NCBI GenBank assembly: GCA_964541255.1
Contig: CAZIPL010000033.1
Coordinates: forward strand, 1 to 15,966
Direction of reading: 5' to 3'
DNA: 15,966 nucleotides
Origin: CAYOSU01 sp964541255
GTDB lineage: Bacteria > Bacillota > Clostridia > Christensenellales > CAMQZB01
How positions within the stretch are numbered: the first letter of the stretch is position 1; the number at the start of each line of letters is the position of its first letter. The notes below the pieces were generated by a model. It was not told the DNA's origin, ran no database searches, and was given only the letters and a program-made list of their open reading frames with translations. Of the stretch, positions 7,164 to 14,520 are shown piece after piece. The position numbers and the translations under genes were made by a program.

Positions 7164-8348
7164 TTATTTTACCTCCCTCTCTATCATACTTCCGCCGAGA
7201 ATATCGGTTCCTTTTTGAATTACGCAATCTCTTCCGATTACGGCAATATCTTCGCCGCTGTCTTTAGGTCTTCCGATTACGCAATTATCCTCTATCTTAA
7301 CGTTTTCGTCGATGATACTGTATTCGATTGTACAGTTATCTCCGATCTCAACGTTCGAGAATACTACACTGTCGATAATTTTACTGTTCTTTCCAAGCTT
7401 TACGCCTGAAGACAAAACGGAGTTCACGATTTCACCCTCGATCTCGGCACCTCCGCCAACCAAAGAATTCTTAACGCTGGAATTCTCACCGAAATACTGA
7501 GGCGGCTCCATAGGGTTACGAGATCTGATTACGAATTGAGGATCGTATAAATCAAACTTCGCGTCGCCCAAAAGCTCCATATTTGCTTCCCAAAGCGATT
7601 TTATAGTTCCGACGTCTTTCCAATAATCTTCAAAACGATATGCCATCATCTTGCAACCGCTTGCGAGCATTTTCGGAATTATATTTTTACCGAAGTCATG
7701 CGCGGAAGTTTCGTCTTTATCGTCTTCGACCAAGAATTTTTCAAGTACATTCTTAGAGAAAACGTATATACCCATGGAAGCAAGGTTGCTTGTAGGAACT
7801 TTGGGTTTTTCTTCAAACTTCGTGATAGCACCGTTGTCGTCGCAGCTCATAATACCGAAACGAGAAGCTTCTTCCATCGGTACGGGAATTACCGCTATAG
7901 TACAATCGGCGTTTGTTTTCTTATGTTGACGAATCATCAAATCGTAATTCATTTTATAGATATGGTCGCCAGACAAAATAAGAACATAATCGGGATCGTA
8001 TCTGTTTATAAAATGAAGATTCTGGAAAATCGCGTTTGCCGTGTTTTTATACCAATCGCTTCTTTCCTTTGCCTGATAAGGCGGCAATACGTGAATTCCG
8101 CCGAACGCTCTGTCTAAGTCCCACGGTTCGCCCGTTCCGATATAATCGTTCAACAACAAGGGCTGATACTGCGTAAGAACGCCGACGGTATCGATGTCGG
8201 AATTGATACAGTTCGACAATACGAAGTCGATTATCCTATATTTGCTGCCAAACGGAACAGCGGGTTTAGCGATGTCGCGCGTTAACGCATACAATCTGCT
8301 ACCTTGACCGCCGGCGAGAAGCATTGCTATTGTTTCCTTTTTTGCCAT
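7164..8348 (-). CDS. glgC: Glucose-1-phosphate adenylyltransferase, catalytic subunit
   Basis: Makes ADP-glucose from ATP and glucose 1-phosphate, the committed step of bacterial glycogen synthesis. The product is 394 residues from the chosen start. It shows the full nucleotide loop LAGGQGSRLYALT (11-23), SGDHIYK with catalytic D128, FEEKPK with K181 at the glucose-1-phosphate site, and a C-terminal beta-helix with repeats such as ENVKIEDNCVIG. I place the start at 8348 (MAKKETIAML) because GGGGAGG lies just six bases before that ATG. An upstream in-frame ATG at 8369 would put this Shine-Dalgarno inside the gene. It is the first gene of the operon, with its own promoter at 8438-8466 and a structured leader, so operon output is probably set here. 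Together with GlgD it should form the heteromeric enzyme. Confidence 0.97.
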   Translation of the reverse strand: MAKKETIAMLLAGGQGSRLYALTRDIAKPAVPFGSKYRIIDFVLSNCINSDIDTVGVLTQYQPLLLNDYIGTGEPWDLDRAFGGIHVLPPYQAKERSDWYKNTANAIFQNLHFINRYDPDYVLILSGDHIYKMNYDLMIRQHKKTNADCTIAVIPVPMEEASRFGIMSCDDNGAITKFEEKPKVPTSNLASMGIYVFSKNVLEKFLVEDDKDETSAHDFGKNIIPKMLASGCKMMAYRFEDYWKDVGTIKSLWEANMELLGDAKFDLYDPQFVIRSRNPMEPPQYFGENSSVKNSLVGGGAEIEGEIVNSVLSSGVKLGKNSKIIDSVVFSNVEIGDNCTIEYSIIDENVKIEDNCVIGRPKDSGEDIAVIGRDCVIQKGTDILGGSMIEREVK

Positions 8349-8372
8349 ATATGTCCTCCCCGAAATCACATT

Positions 8373-8430
8373 GCGATTTTAAGCAGAAGTTTTCTCAAAA
8401 TCGCTATTAAGCAAAGATAAGCTTGCTTAA
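8373..8430 (-). promoter_or_regulatory. glgC mRNA leader with two tandem hairpins
   Basis: The leader from the predicted start of transcription (near 8431) to glgC is about 83 bases and can form two stem-loops. The first is TTAAGCAA/TTGCTTAA (8407-8414 with 8423-8430), at the very 5' end. The second is GCGATTTT/AAAATCGC (8373-8380 with 8397-8404), ending about 20 bases before the Shine-Dalgarno. No T-tract follows, so this is not an obvious terminator-type attenuator, and I recognise no riboswitch class. A 5' stability element or a translational control structure is possible. Confidence 0.5.
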
Positions 8431-8437
8431 CAACAAT

Positions 8438-8466
8438 ATTATACATTATGATTTTGAAATTTTCAA
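8438..8466 (-). promoter_or_regulatory. Sigma-A type promoter of the glg operon, with a palindrome on the -35 box
   Basis: On the minus strand TTGAAA (8461-8466) is separated by exactly 17 bases from a perfect TATAAT (8438-8443). The -35 box is one arm of the 13-base palindrome TTGAAA-T-TTTCAA (8454-8466), a possible operator. Transcription should begin near 8431. Confidence 0.82.
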
Positions 8467-8501
8467 TAGTAAAATAAAGAATAATTTCTTAATTTGACGA
8501 T

Positions 8502-8549
8502 AAAAATATAAAAAATTCGTCTTGCCGAAGAAGATTTTCGAAGACGAAT
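8502..8549 (-). terminator. Rho-independent terminator of glnA-dapF-dapL
   Basis: On the minus strand ATTCGTCTT (8541-8549) pairs with AAGACGAAT (8515-8523), with an inner CGAA/TTCG extension, followed by a T-rich tail TTTTTTATATTTTTA. It begins 10 bases past the dapL stop codon and separates this operon from the glgC promoter. Confidence 0.85.
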
Positions 8550-8559
8550 GATTTATACG

Positions 8560-9765
8560 TTATTTGATTATTCTGTCGATAGCTCTTAAAGTGTTTTCGT
8601 AAGTATTAAATGCGGTTAATCTCAAGAAGCCTTCTCCGTTCATTCCAAAGCCAACTCCAGGAGTTCCGACGATATGTTTTTCTTTCAACAAATAATCGAA
8701 GTATTCCCAAGAAGTAAATCCGTCGGGAGTTTTAAGCCAAATATACGGACTTGATTTCGCGCCGTAAACTGTTAGCCCTGCTGTTTTTAAGCCGTCATAG
8801 ATGGTTGCGGCGTTTTTGAGATAATAATCTATTCTTTCTTTGATTTCAGCCTTTCCTTGTTCTGTATACAAAGCCTCCGCACCTCTTTGAGTTACGTATG
8901 ATACGCCGTTGAATTTGGTAGCCTGACGTCTTCCCCAAAGGAAATTCAAAGAAACGCCGTCAACGACAAGCTCTTTCGGAACAACGGCATAAGCGCAACG
9001 AACGCCCGTAAAGCCTGCTGTTTTGCTAAACGACCTAAACTCTATCGCGCATTTTTTCGCACCTTCGATTTCGTATATGGAATGAGGAACGTTTCCTTCT
9101 CTTATAAACGCTTCATAAGCTGCGTCGTATAAAATAATAGCCTTATTGTTTATCGCATAATCAACCCAAAGTTTAAGCTGGTCTTTGGTTATCGTCGCAC
9201 CCGTAGGGTTATTAGGATAGCATAAATAAATAATATCGGCATTAAAGTCTTTTTCAGGGACAGGGCAGAAATTATTTTCGGGAACACAAGGAAGATAAAT
9301 GAGATTCTCGTATCTTCCGTCGCTATTGACTTTTCCCGAACGTCCTGCCATAACGTTGGAATCGACATATACGGGATAAACAGGATCGCATACGGCAACT
9401 TTGCAATCTGCACCGAAAATATCGGAAATGTTTCCGGTATCGGACTTAGCTCCGTCGGAAACAAAAACTTCGTCGGGCGATATGTTAAGTCCCTTAAAAT
9501 CGTTTTCGATAATTTTATCTATCAAAAAGCTATATCCTCTATCGGGCGGATACCCCTTAAAGGTCTTTATATCGGAAAGCTCGTCGCAAGCCTTTTTCAT
9601 TGCGTCTACAGACGATTGAGGAAGCGACAACGAAACGTCTCCGATACCGAGCTTTATTATATCGGCATTAGGATTTTCTTTTGAATAAGCAGCAACTCTT
9701 TTCGCAATCTCAGAAAAAAGATAGCTTCCTTGAAGATTATTATAGTTCTCGTTTATTTTAAGCAT
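8560..9765 (-). CDS. dapL: LL-diaminopimelate aminotransferase
   Basis: PLP enzyme (class I/II aminotransferase fold) that converts tetrahydrodipicolinate plus glutamate directly to LL-diaminopimelate, bypassing the succinylase or acetylase steps. The 401 residues match the family length. The start KINENYNNLQGSYLFSEIA, followed by IIKLGIGDVSLSLP, is the DapL hallmark. YPNNPTGAT (183-191), YDAAYEAF (D214, Y217) and SFSKTAGFTGVR with the PLP lysine K248 follow. I start at 9765 because AAGGAGAG lies nine bases upstream; the in-frame ATG at 9789 would contain that Shine-Dalgarno. The start overlaps the end of dapF by 8 bases, so translation is probably coupled. It uses glutamate, which links it to the glnA at the head of the operon. 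Confidence 0.95.
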   Translation of the reverse strand: MLKINENYNNLQGSYLFSEIAKRVAAYSKENPNADIIKLGIGDVSLSLPQSSVDAMKKACDELSDIKTFKGYPPDRGYSFLIDKIIENDFKGLNISPDEVFVSDGAKSDTGNISDIFGADCKVAVCDPVYPVYVDSNVMAGRSGKVNSDGRYENLIYLPCVPENNFCPVPEKDFNADIIYLCYPNNPTGATITKDQLKLWVDYAINNKAIILYDAAYEAFIREGNVPHSIYEIEGAKKCAIEFRSFSKTAGFTGVRCAYAVVPKELVVDGVSLNFLWGRRQATKFNGVSYVTQRGAEALYTEQGKAEIKERIDYYLKNAATIYDGLKTAGLTVYGAKSSPYIWLKTPDGFTSWEYFDYLLKEKHIVGTPGVGFGMNGEGFLRLTAFNTYENTLRAIDRIIK

Positions 9766-10597
9766 AAATATACTCTCCTTCAAAAACAAATTCGGCAGGA
9801 CCTTCCATATGCACTTCGCCGCTTGACAAATACTTTATGTTAAGCTCTCCGCCGCGAAGAATTACTTTTATAGGAATGTCTTTATCGGCATAACCGTTTA
9901 AGCAAGCTGCGACTGCCGACGCGCACGCGCCCGTTCCGCAAGCAAGAGTTTCTCCGCTACCTCTTTCCCAAACGCGCATTTTGATTACGTTTCGATCGAC
10001 AACTTCGATAAATTCGACATTGACCTTGTTCGGGAAAAGCTCGTGGCACTCTATTTCTCTGCCGATCGATTCAAAACCATCAAAGAAAACGTCGTCTACA
10101 AAAATACAGACATGAGGATTACCCATAGAAACGCACGTTCCGTCAAAGCTTTTTCCTAAAGCTTTTATCGAAACATAATTGCTGTCGGAATTAACGGGAA
10201 TCAACGACGGAGTTAAAATAGCTTTTTCCATATTTACGGTCACCGATTTAACTATTCCGTCAAAGACCGATAAATCCAAGGTCTTTATCCCCGCCAAAGT
10301 TTCAAGCGTAATATGAGTTTTATCGGTAAGACCTTTTTCGTAAACGTATTTTCCGATACAACGGGAAGCATTTCCGCACATCTCGCCGTAAGAGCCGTCG
10401 GCATTAAGCATTATCATGCGAAAATCCGCAACATCGGAGCTTGCGATAACGACCAATCCGTCGCTTCCGACACCAAAATGTCTATCGGATATTTTTATAG
10501 CAAGGTTAGGCAAATCGCTCGGAACGGATTTCGTTCCGTCGACATAGACGTAATCGTTGCCAAGTCCTTGCATTTTTGTGAATTTAATTATTTCCAT
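9758..10597 (-). CDS. dapF: Diaminopimelate epimerase
   Basis: Interconverts LL- and meso-diaminopimelate, supplying the peptidoglycan cross-linker and the lysine precursor. 279 residues, a normal length. The two catalytic cysteines lie in EMCGNASRC (C74) and TLACGTGACAS (C220), and the start MEIIKFTKMQGLGNDYVYVD is the typical family N-terminus. I start at 10597. An upstream in-frame ATG at 10714 would only add residues translated from the end of glnA. The chosen ATG lies one base after the glnA stop (TGA-T-ATG) and no Shine-Dalgarno is visible, so expression probably depends on ribosomes finishing glnA. Its end overlaps dapL. Two consecutive DAP-pathway genes support both assignments. Confidence 0.96.
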   Translation of the reverse strand: MEIIKFTKMQGLGNDYVYVDGTKSVPSDLPNLAIKISDRHFGVGSDGLVVIASSDVADFRMIMLNADGSYGEMCGNASRCIGKYVYEKGLTDKTHITLETLAGIKTLDLSVFDGIVKSVTVNMEKAILTPSLIPVNSDSNYVSIKALGKSFDGTCVSMGNPHVCIFVDDVFFDGFESIGREIECHELFPNKVNVEFIEVVDRNVIKMRVWERGSGETLACGTGACASAVAACLNGYADKDIPIKVILRGGELNIKYLSSGEVHMEGPAEFVFEGEYIYA

Positions 10598-10598
10598 A

Positions 10599-11918
10599 TC
10601 AATATTTCGGCAAATAGTTTTCGATTTCCCAGCGCGATACAACGGTTCTATACGATTTCCATTCGGCTTCTTTCGCGGGAAGATAAATTCCCGTAACGGT
10701 CTCACCGAGTGCATTCATCATAACTTCGTCGCGACGAAGCTCGCGAAGAGCGGAATGCAACGAATCGGGCAAGGATTCGACTCCGAGTTTTTCTTTTTCG
10801 TCATCGCTCAACGCAAATATATTACCTTTTGTTCTTTCGGGAGCAACGATATTGTTCTCTATTCCGTCAAGACCTGCAGTCAAAAGAAGAGCTAACGCTA
10901 AATATGGATTGCAAGACGGATCGGGGCTTCTGACCTCTACTCTTGCAGATTTGGCGTCAAATGACGGAATTCTTATTAAAGGAGATCTGTTCCTCAAGCT
11001 CCAAGCGATATTCGTCGGAGCTTCATATCCCGAAACAAGACGCTTATAGGAATTGACAAGGGGGTTTGTTATCGCCGTGAAGCCTTTTGCGTGAGTCAAT
11101 AATCCCCCTACGAACATTTTCGCTACTTCAGACAAATGCTCTTCGGAATCTCCGAAAAATACGTTTTTACCGTCTTTATGAAGGGAAATATTAACATGCA
11201 TTCCGCTTCCGGCTTCGCCGAATTTAGGCTTAGGCATAAAAGAGGCAAACATATCGTTTTCTCTTGCAATTGATTTTACGGCAAGCTTAAAGGTGATTAT
11301 CTTATCGGCAGCCTCGAGGCAGTCGCAGTATTTGAAATCTATCTCGTGCTGAGCGAATGCATTCTCGTGATGTGACGCTTCTATATCGTATCCCATCTTT
11401 TCGAGAGCAAGACAAATTTTTCTTCTAATAATCGAACCGCTGTCTTTTGGCGCAATCTCGAAATATCCGCAAGTGTCTGCAGAATCGACTGTAGGATTAC
11501 CTTTTTCATCGAGATTGAAAAGAAAAAACTCGCATTCGGGTCCGACTTTGCAAGAATAACCCATATCGGCGGCTTTTTTTATCGCGCGTTTAAGAACATA
11601 TCTCGGATCACCCTCAAAAGGCGTTCCGTCGGTTTTATATATATCGCAGATTAAGCGAGCAACTTTCCCGGGTTCTTCGGAAAAAGGAAGTACGCAGAAA
11701 GTATTAAGATCGGGAACAAGCCTCATGTCCGATTCTTCGATTCGAGCAAAACCCTCTATAGAAGAACCGTCAAACATACAACCTTTTTCTAAGACGTTTT
11801 TAAGCTGACTTCTTGTTATCGCGACGCTTTTAAGCATGCCGAAAATATCGGTAAATTGAAGTCGCACGAATTCGATTTGTTCTCTTTCGGCTATAGCTAA
11901 AATCTCGTCAACAGTCAT
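10599..11918 (-). CDS. glnA: Glutamine synthetase, type I (GSI-alpha)
   Basis: Forms glutamine from glutamate, ammonia and ATP; a dodecameric cytoplasmic enzyme. 439 residues from the start at 11918, which has GGAGG eight bases upstream. A longer in-frame version from 11975 would begin inside the promoter and is rejected. Visible motifs: FDGSSIEGFARIEESDM (49-65), with R59 matching the feedback arginine of the Bacillus enzyme; metal-site E128 and E130 in GPECEFF; HHENAFAQHEIDF at 183-195; KPKFGEAGSGMHV; and the RIPSF...RVEVRSPDP region. The length and the lack of the adenylylation insert mark GSI-alpha. The position of the adenylylated tyrosine in enteric enzymes is Phe (NIFAL, F368), so GlnE-type control is not expected. 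The segment HHENAFAQHE differs from the more usual HHEVAPGQHE. It is the first gene of glnA-dapF-dapL. Confidence 0.96.
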   Translation of the reverse strand: MTVDEILAIAEREQIEFVRLQFTDIFGMLKSVAITRSQLKNVLEKGCMFDGSSIEGFARIEESDMRLVPDLNTFCVLPFSEEPGKVARLICDIYKTDGTPFEGDPRYVLKRAIKKAADMGYSCKVGPECEFFLFNLDEKGNPTVDSADTCGYFEIAPKDSGSIIRRKICLALEKMGYDIEASHHENAFAQHEIDFKYCDCLEAADKIITFKLAVKSIARENDMFASFMPKPKFGEAGSGMHVNISLHKDGKNVFFGDSEEHLSEVAKMFVGGLLTHAKGFTAITNPLVNSYKRLVSGYEAPTNIAWSLRNRSPLIRIPSFDAKSARVEVRSPDPSCNPYLALALLLTAGLDGIENNIVAPERTKGNIFALSDDEKEKLGVESLPDSLHSALRELRRDEVMMNALGETVTGIYLPAKEAEWKSYRTVVSRWEIENYLPKY

Positions 11919-11946
11919 TGCTTTATCCTCCAAAAGTACTATTTTG

Positions 11947-11975
11947 ATTTTATTATATTCAAAGTTTTTAGTCAA
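11947..11975 (-). promoter_or_regulatory. Promoter of glnA-dapF-dapL
   Basis: On the minus strand TTGACT (11970-11975) lies 17 bases from TAAAAT (11947-11952). An overlapping alternative is TTGTTT (11974-11979) with a 16-base spacer to a perfect TATAAT (11952-11957). Either gives a short leader of about 20 to 28 bases. I see no GlnR-type TGTNA-N7-TNACA box. Confidence 0.7.
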
Positions 11976-11985
11976 ACAAAATTTA

Positions 11986-12014
11986 TTGCTTTTTTCGATA
12001 ATCTTATGTATACT
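11986..12014 (+). promoter_or_regulatory. Promoter of the LysE-family/tilS/hpt operon
   Basis: TTGCTT (11986-11991) is separated by 17 bases from TATACT (12009-12014). A small inverted repeat TATCT-AA-AGATA (12016-12027) covers the expected start of transcription and may be an operator. The -35 box sits 6 to 10 bases from that of the divergent glnA promoter. Confidence 0.7.
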
Positions 12015-12060
12015 TTATCTAAAGATACTAACAAAGATTTTATAAGGCAATGCAAAATAA

Positions 12061-12639
12061 ATGGAAAATGTAATCGCATACGTAACAATGATATTGACTG
12101 CCGGTATAACGCCGGGGCCTAACAACTTCAATTCATTGACGAATTCTTCTAAAAACGGCTTCAAAAAGAATATTCCGCTAACTCTCGGAATGAGTATCGG
12201 AATTTTTATCGTCGCGTCCCTTTCTGCATTATTATCAAATACTTTAAGCACGGTTTTACCCGAAATAACGGTTTATCTTAAAATACTTTGCTCGGCATAC
12301 CTACTTTGGCTTATAATAAAACTATGGTTGCCTAAAAAAGCAAGCGGAGATAAAAAATCGATAAACGGTTTTTTGCAAGGGCTTTTGTTTCAATTCGTAA
12401 ATGCAAAAGTATGGCTGTTCGCAATTTCAAGTATGTCTTTATACGTATTGCCCTATTACCCGAATTTCACGACGCATTTGTTATTTGCAACTTTTCACGC
12501 CACGTCTGCTTTTATCGAAATTAATATTTGGGGGCTTTTCGGGCACTTCCTCAAAAACTTTTTCGACAAGCATAAGGTTATTGCGAATATAATTCTCTCC
12601 ATTGCATTACTTTATTGTATAGTTTCGGTTTATATGTGA
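12061..12639 (+). CDS. LysE/RhtB family amino-acid exporter
   Basis: Inner-membrane transporter of 192 residues, made of about six hydrophobic helices with short polar loops (for example IPLTLGMSIGIFIVASLSAL and the C-terminal ANIILSIALLYCIVSVYM). The family signature TPGPNN is at 17-22, right after the first helix begins. Members export lysine, homoserine, threonine, cysteine or other amino acids; sequence alone does not tell which. An in-frame stop at 12058-12060 fixes the start at 12061 or later. The Shine-Dalgarno is poor: AAGG lies 13 bases away. A competing ATG at 12050 opens only an eight-codon frame that ends at 12073. The gene diverges from glnA-dapF-dapL, so a role in lysine or diaminopimelate overflow is an inference from position. 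It is followed one base later by tilS. Confidence 0.87.
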   Translation: MENVIAYVTMILTAGITPGPNNFNSLTNSSKNGFKKNIPLTLGMSIGIFIVASLSALLSNTLSTVLPEITVYLKILCSAYLLWLIIKLWLPKKASGDKKSINGFLQGLLFQFVNAKVWLFAISSMSLYVLPYYPNFTTHLLFATFHATSAFIEINIWGLFGHFLKNFFDKHKVIANIILSIALLYCIVSVYM

Positions 12640-12640
12640 T

Positions 12641-13936
12641 ATGGAAAAATTCGATTATTCTTTAATTGAAAAAGGCGACGTTATCGGAGTTGCGTTATCA
12701 GGCGGAAGAGATTCCGTCGCTTTGCTATATAATTTGATAGATTATCAACAAAAGCTAGATTTTTCGATTGCAGGAATAAACGTCGATCACTTAATTCGCG
12801 GCGAAGAATCACATAGCGACAGCTTGTTTTGCATCGAACTTTGTAAAAAACTAAATATCCCGTGTTATTTTGAAAAAATAAACTGCGTAGCATACGCAAA
12901 TAGCACAGGCTTAACTCTCGAAGAAGCTGCCAGAATCAAGCGATATGAGTATTTCGATAAAATTTTGAACGAAAACATCGTAACAAAAATCGCACTCGGT
13001 CATCATAAAAACGACAACGTCGAAACAATTCTGTTTAATCTTTTTAGAGGCTCAGGCGCAAACGGCGTAAGCGGAATGAAAAAGTCAAGAGGCAAATATA
13101 TCAGACCGTTATTGAACGTTTCGCGCCAGGAAATAGACGATTACGTCAAGAATCATAACTTGAAATATGTTGAAGACTCTACTAACGCAAATACAGATTA
13201 TAGCAGAAACTACATAAGAAACGTTTTAGTTCCGACAATCACAGAGAAATTCCCCCATGCTATTGACTCTATCGCCCGTTTTTCTGACAATATATCCGAA
13301 CAAGAAGCTTTTATTGAGGATATTGCTTCCGAATTTATTTTGTTTTGCGAAGAAAAATGCATAATCGACGTTGATGACATTAAAAAACCGATTTTCGTTA
13401 AAGCGGTTAATATGTGTATGAGACATTTTGGAATTACGCACGAAGTATATAAAGTCAATTACGACGACTTGTGGGAGCTTATATCGAAACAAGGCGGCAA
13501 AAGCGTGCATTTGACTCAAGGCATAGTCGCGACAAAAGAATATGACGGCATTGTATTTTCAAGAAAAACCGATATCCCCTATTTTCAAACTGAGATATTA
13601 GAGCATGCTTTCGAGTTCCAAGGAGTCGAGTATTTACTTAAAAAAAGCGAAAAACGTGAAATCGCGCCAAATACACTGTCATTTGACTTTGACAAATTAC
13701 CGAAAGATGCTATAATAAGAACACGCCTAAACGGTGACGTTTTCAAAAGAAAATCCGGGAGCGTAAAGCTTAAGGAATATCTAATCGACAAAAAGATCCC
13801 GATATCTAAAAGAGATAAAATGCTTTTTATCGCGTCGGGCAACAACGTTTTAGCCGTTCTTTGCAGCGAATGCGGTGTTGATTTATTTATCGACGAGTAT
13901 TCTAAAAATATTTTTACCATTAAAATTAAGGAGTAA
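12641..13936 (+). CDS. tilS: tRNA(Ile)-lysidine synthase
   Basis: Attaches lysine to C34 of the CAU-anticodon isoleucine tRNA using ATP, changing both decoding and charging; an essential enzyme. The 431 residues are of normal length. The N-terminal PP-loop ATPase domain has SGGRDS at 20-25, NVDHLIRGEES, GHHKNDNVET at 120-129 and FRGSG, then YVEDSTNANTDYSRNYIRN, which is diagnostic of TilS. The C-terminal domain includes KLKEYLIDKKIPISKRD. The ATG is one base after the stop of the LysE-family gene (TGA-T-ATG) and has no Shine-Dalgarno, so translation is probably coupled. It is followed by hpt, as in many Bacillota. Lysine is also its substrate, but a functional link with the exporter upstream is only speculation. 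Confidence 0.96.
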   Translation: MEKFDYSLIEKGDVIGVALSGGRDSVALLYNLIDYQQKLDFSIAGINVDHLIRGEESHSDSLFCIELCKKLNIPCYFEKINCVAYANSTGLTLEEAARIKRYEYFDKILNENIVTKIALGHHKNDNVETILFNLFRGSGANGVSGMKKSRGKYIRPLLNVSRQEIDDYVKNHNLKYVEDSTNANTDYSRNYIRNVLVPTITEKFPHAIDSIARFSDNISEQEAFIEDIASEFILFCEEKCIIDVDDIKKPIFVKAVNMCMRHFGITHEVYKVNYDDLWELISKQGGKSVHLTQGIVATKEYDGIVFSRKTDIPYFQTEILEHAFEFQGVEYLLKKSEKREIAPNTLSFDFDKLPKDAIIRTRLNGDVFKRKSGSVKLKEYLIDKKIPISKRDKMLFIASGNNVLAVLCSECGVDLFIDEYSKNIFTIKIKE

Positions 13937-13946
13937 TTAAACCCCC

Positions 13947-14501
13947 ATGGAAAACAAAGGAATGTATCAGGATTTAGAAACAATACTCATATCTAAAGAA
14001 GATCTTCAAAACCGCATAAATGAAATCGCTAAACAGCTCGACGAAGAGTATAAAGATAAAAACCCCTTGATGGTTTGCATTTTGAAAGGCGCTGTAATGT
14101 TCTTCTCCGACCTTACGAGAGCCATGACAATTCCTCTTGCAATAGACTTTATGTCTCTCTCCTCATACGGTTCCGGCACGAGATCGTCCGGCGAAGTTAA
14201 GATGATTAAGGATTTGGACAGCAAAATCGAAGGCAGAGACGTTATTATCGTTGAAGACATTATGGACAGCGGATATACCCTTACGTACCTTAAAAAAGTA
14301 CTTGCAAGCCGTATGCCCAATTCAATTAAAATCTGCTGTTTGCTCGACAAGCCGTCAAGACGTGAAGTCGACATTCAACCCGATTACGTATGCTTCGAAG
14401 TCGAAAACCAATTTGTAGTCGGATACGGTCTCGATTATGATCAAAAATACAGAAATCTTCCCGAAATCGGCGTTCTTCAACCGTCTGTTTACGAGAAATA
14501 A
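13947..14501 (+). CDS. hpt: Hypoxanthine phosphoribosyltransferase
   Basis: Purine salvage enzyme that joins hypoxanthine or guanine to PRPP to give IMP or GMP. 184 residues, a normal length. The PRPP-binding signature VIIVEDIMDSGYTL (99-112) contains the acidic pair E103/D104 and the catalytic-loop D107. The flexible-loop region SLSSYGSGTRSSGEV, then LLDKPSRRE and VGYGLDYDQKYRNLP, complete the family pattern. AAGGAG overlaps the tilS stop and lies 13 bases before the ATG at 13947, which is rather far. The next in-frame ATG at 13962 is too close to any Shine-Dalgarno. The tilS-hpt order is conserved in Bacillota, where ftsH often follows; here a terminator and a convergent gene follow instead. 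Confidence 0.96.
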   Translation: MENKGMYQDLETILISKEDLQNRINEIAKQLDEEYKDKNPLMVCILKGAVMFFSDLTRAMTIPLAIDFMSLSSYGSGTRSSGEVKMIKDLDSKIEGRDVIIVEDIMDSGYTLTYLKKVLASRMPNSIKICCLLDKPSRREVDIQPDYVCFEVENQFVVGYGLDYDQKYRNLPEIGVLQPSVYEK

Positions 14502-14520
14502 TAGCTATTAATAAAACTTA

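Noticed and set aside
8349..8431. Riboswitch in the glgC leader
   Set aside because: The leader is short, shows no terminator or Shine-Dalgarno-sequestering alternative structure, and matches no riboswitch core I know. It is kept only as an unexplained structured leader.
9758..10714. Extended dapF starting at 10714
   Set aside because: The added 39 residues come from the out-of-frame end of glnA, and the family N-terminus begins at the ATG at 10597.
10599..11975. Extended glnA starting at 11975
   Set aside because: The extra 19 residues would be translated from the promoter region. GGAGG is correctly spaced for the ATG at 11918, and GSI proteins normally start close to that point.
12050..12073. 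Eight-codon upstream reading frame overlapping the LysE-family start
   Set aside because: The AAGG is only two bases from its ATG, the peptide shows no runs of a regulatory amino acid, and short frames of this size arise by chance.
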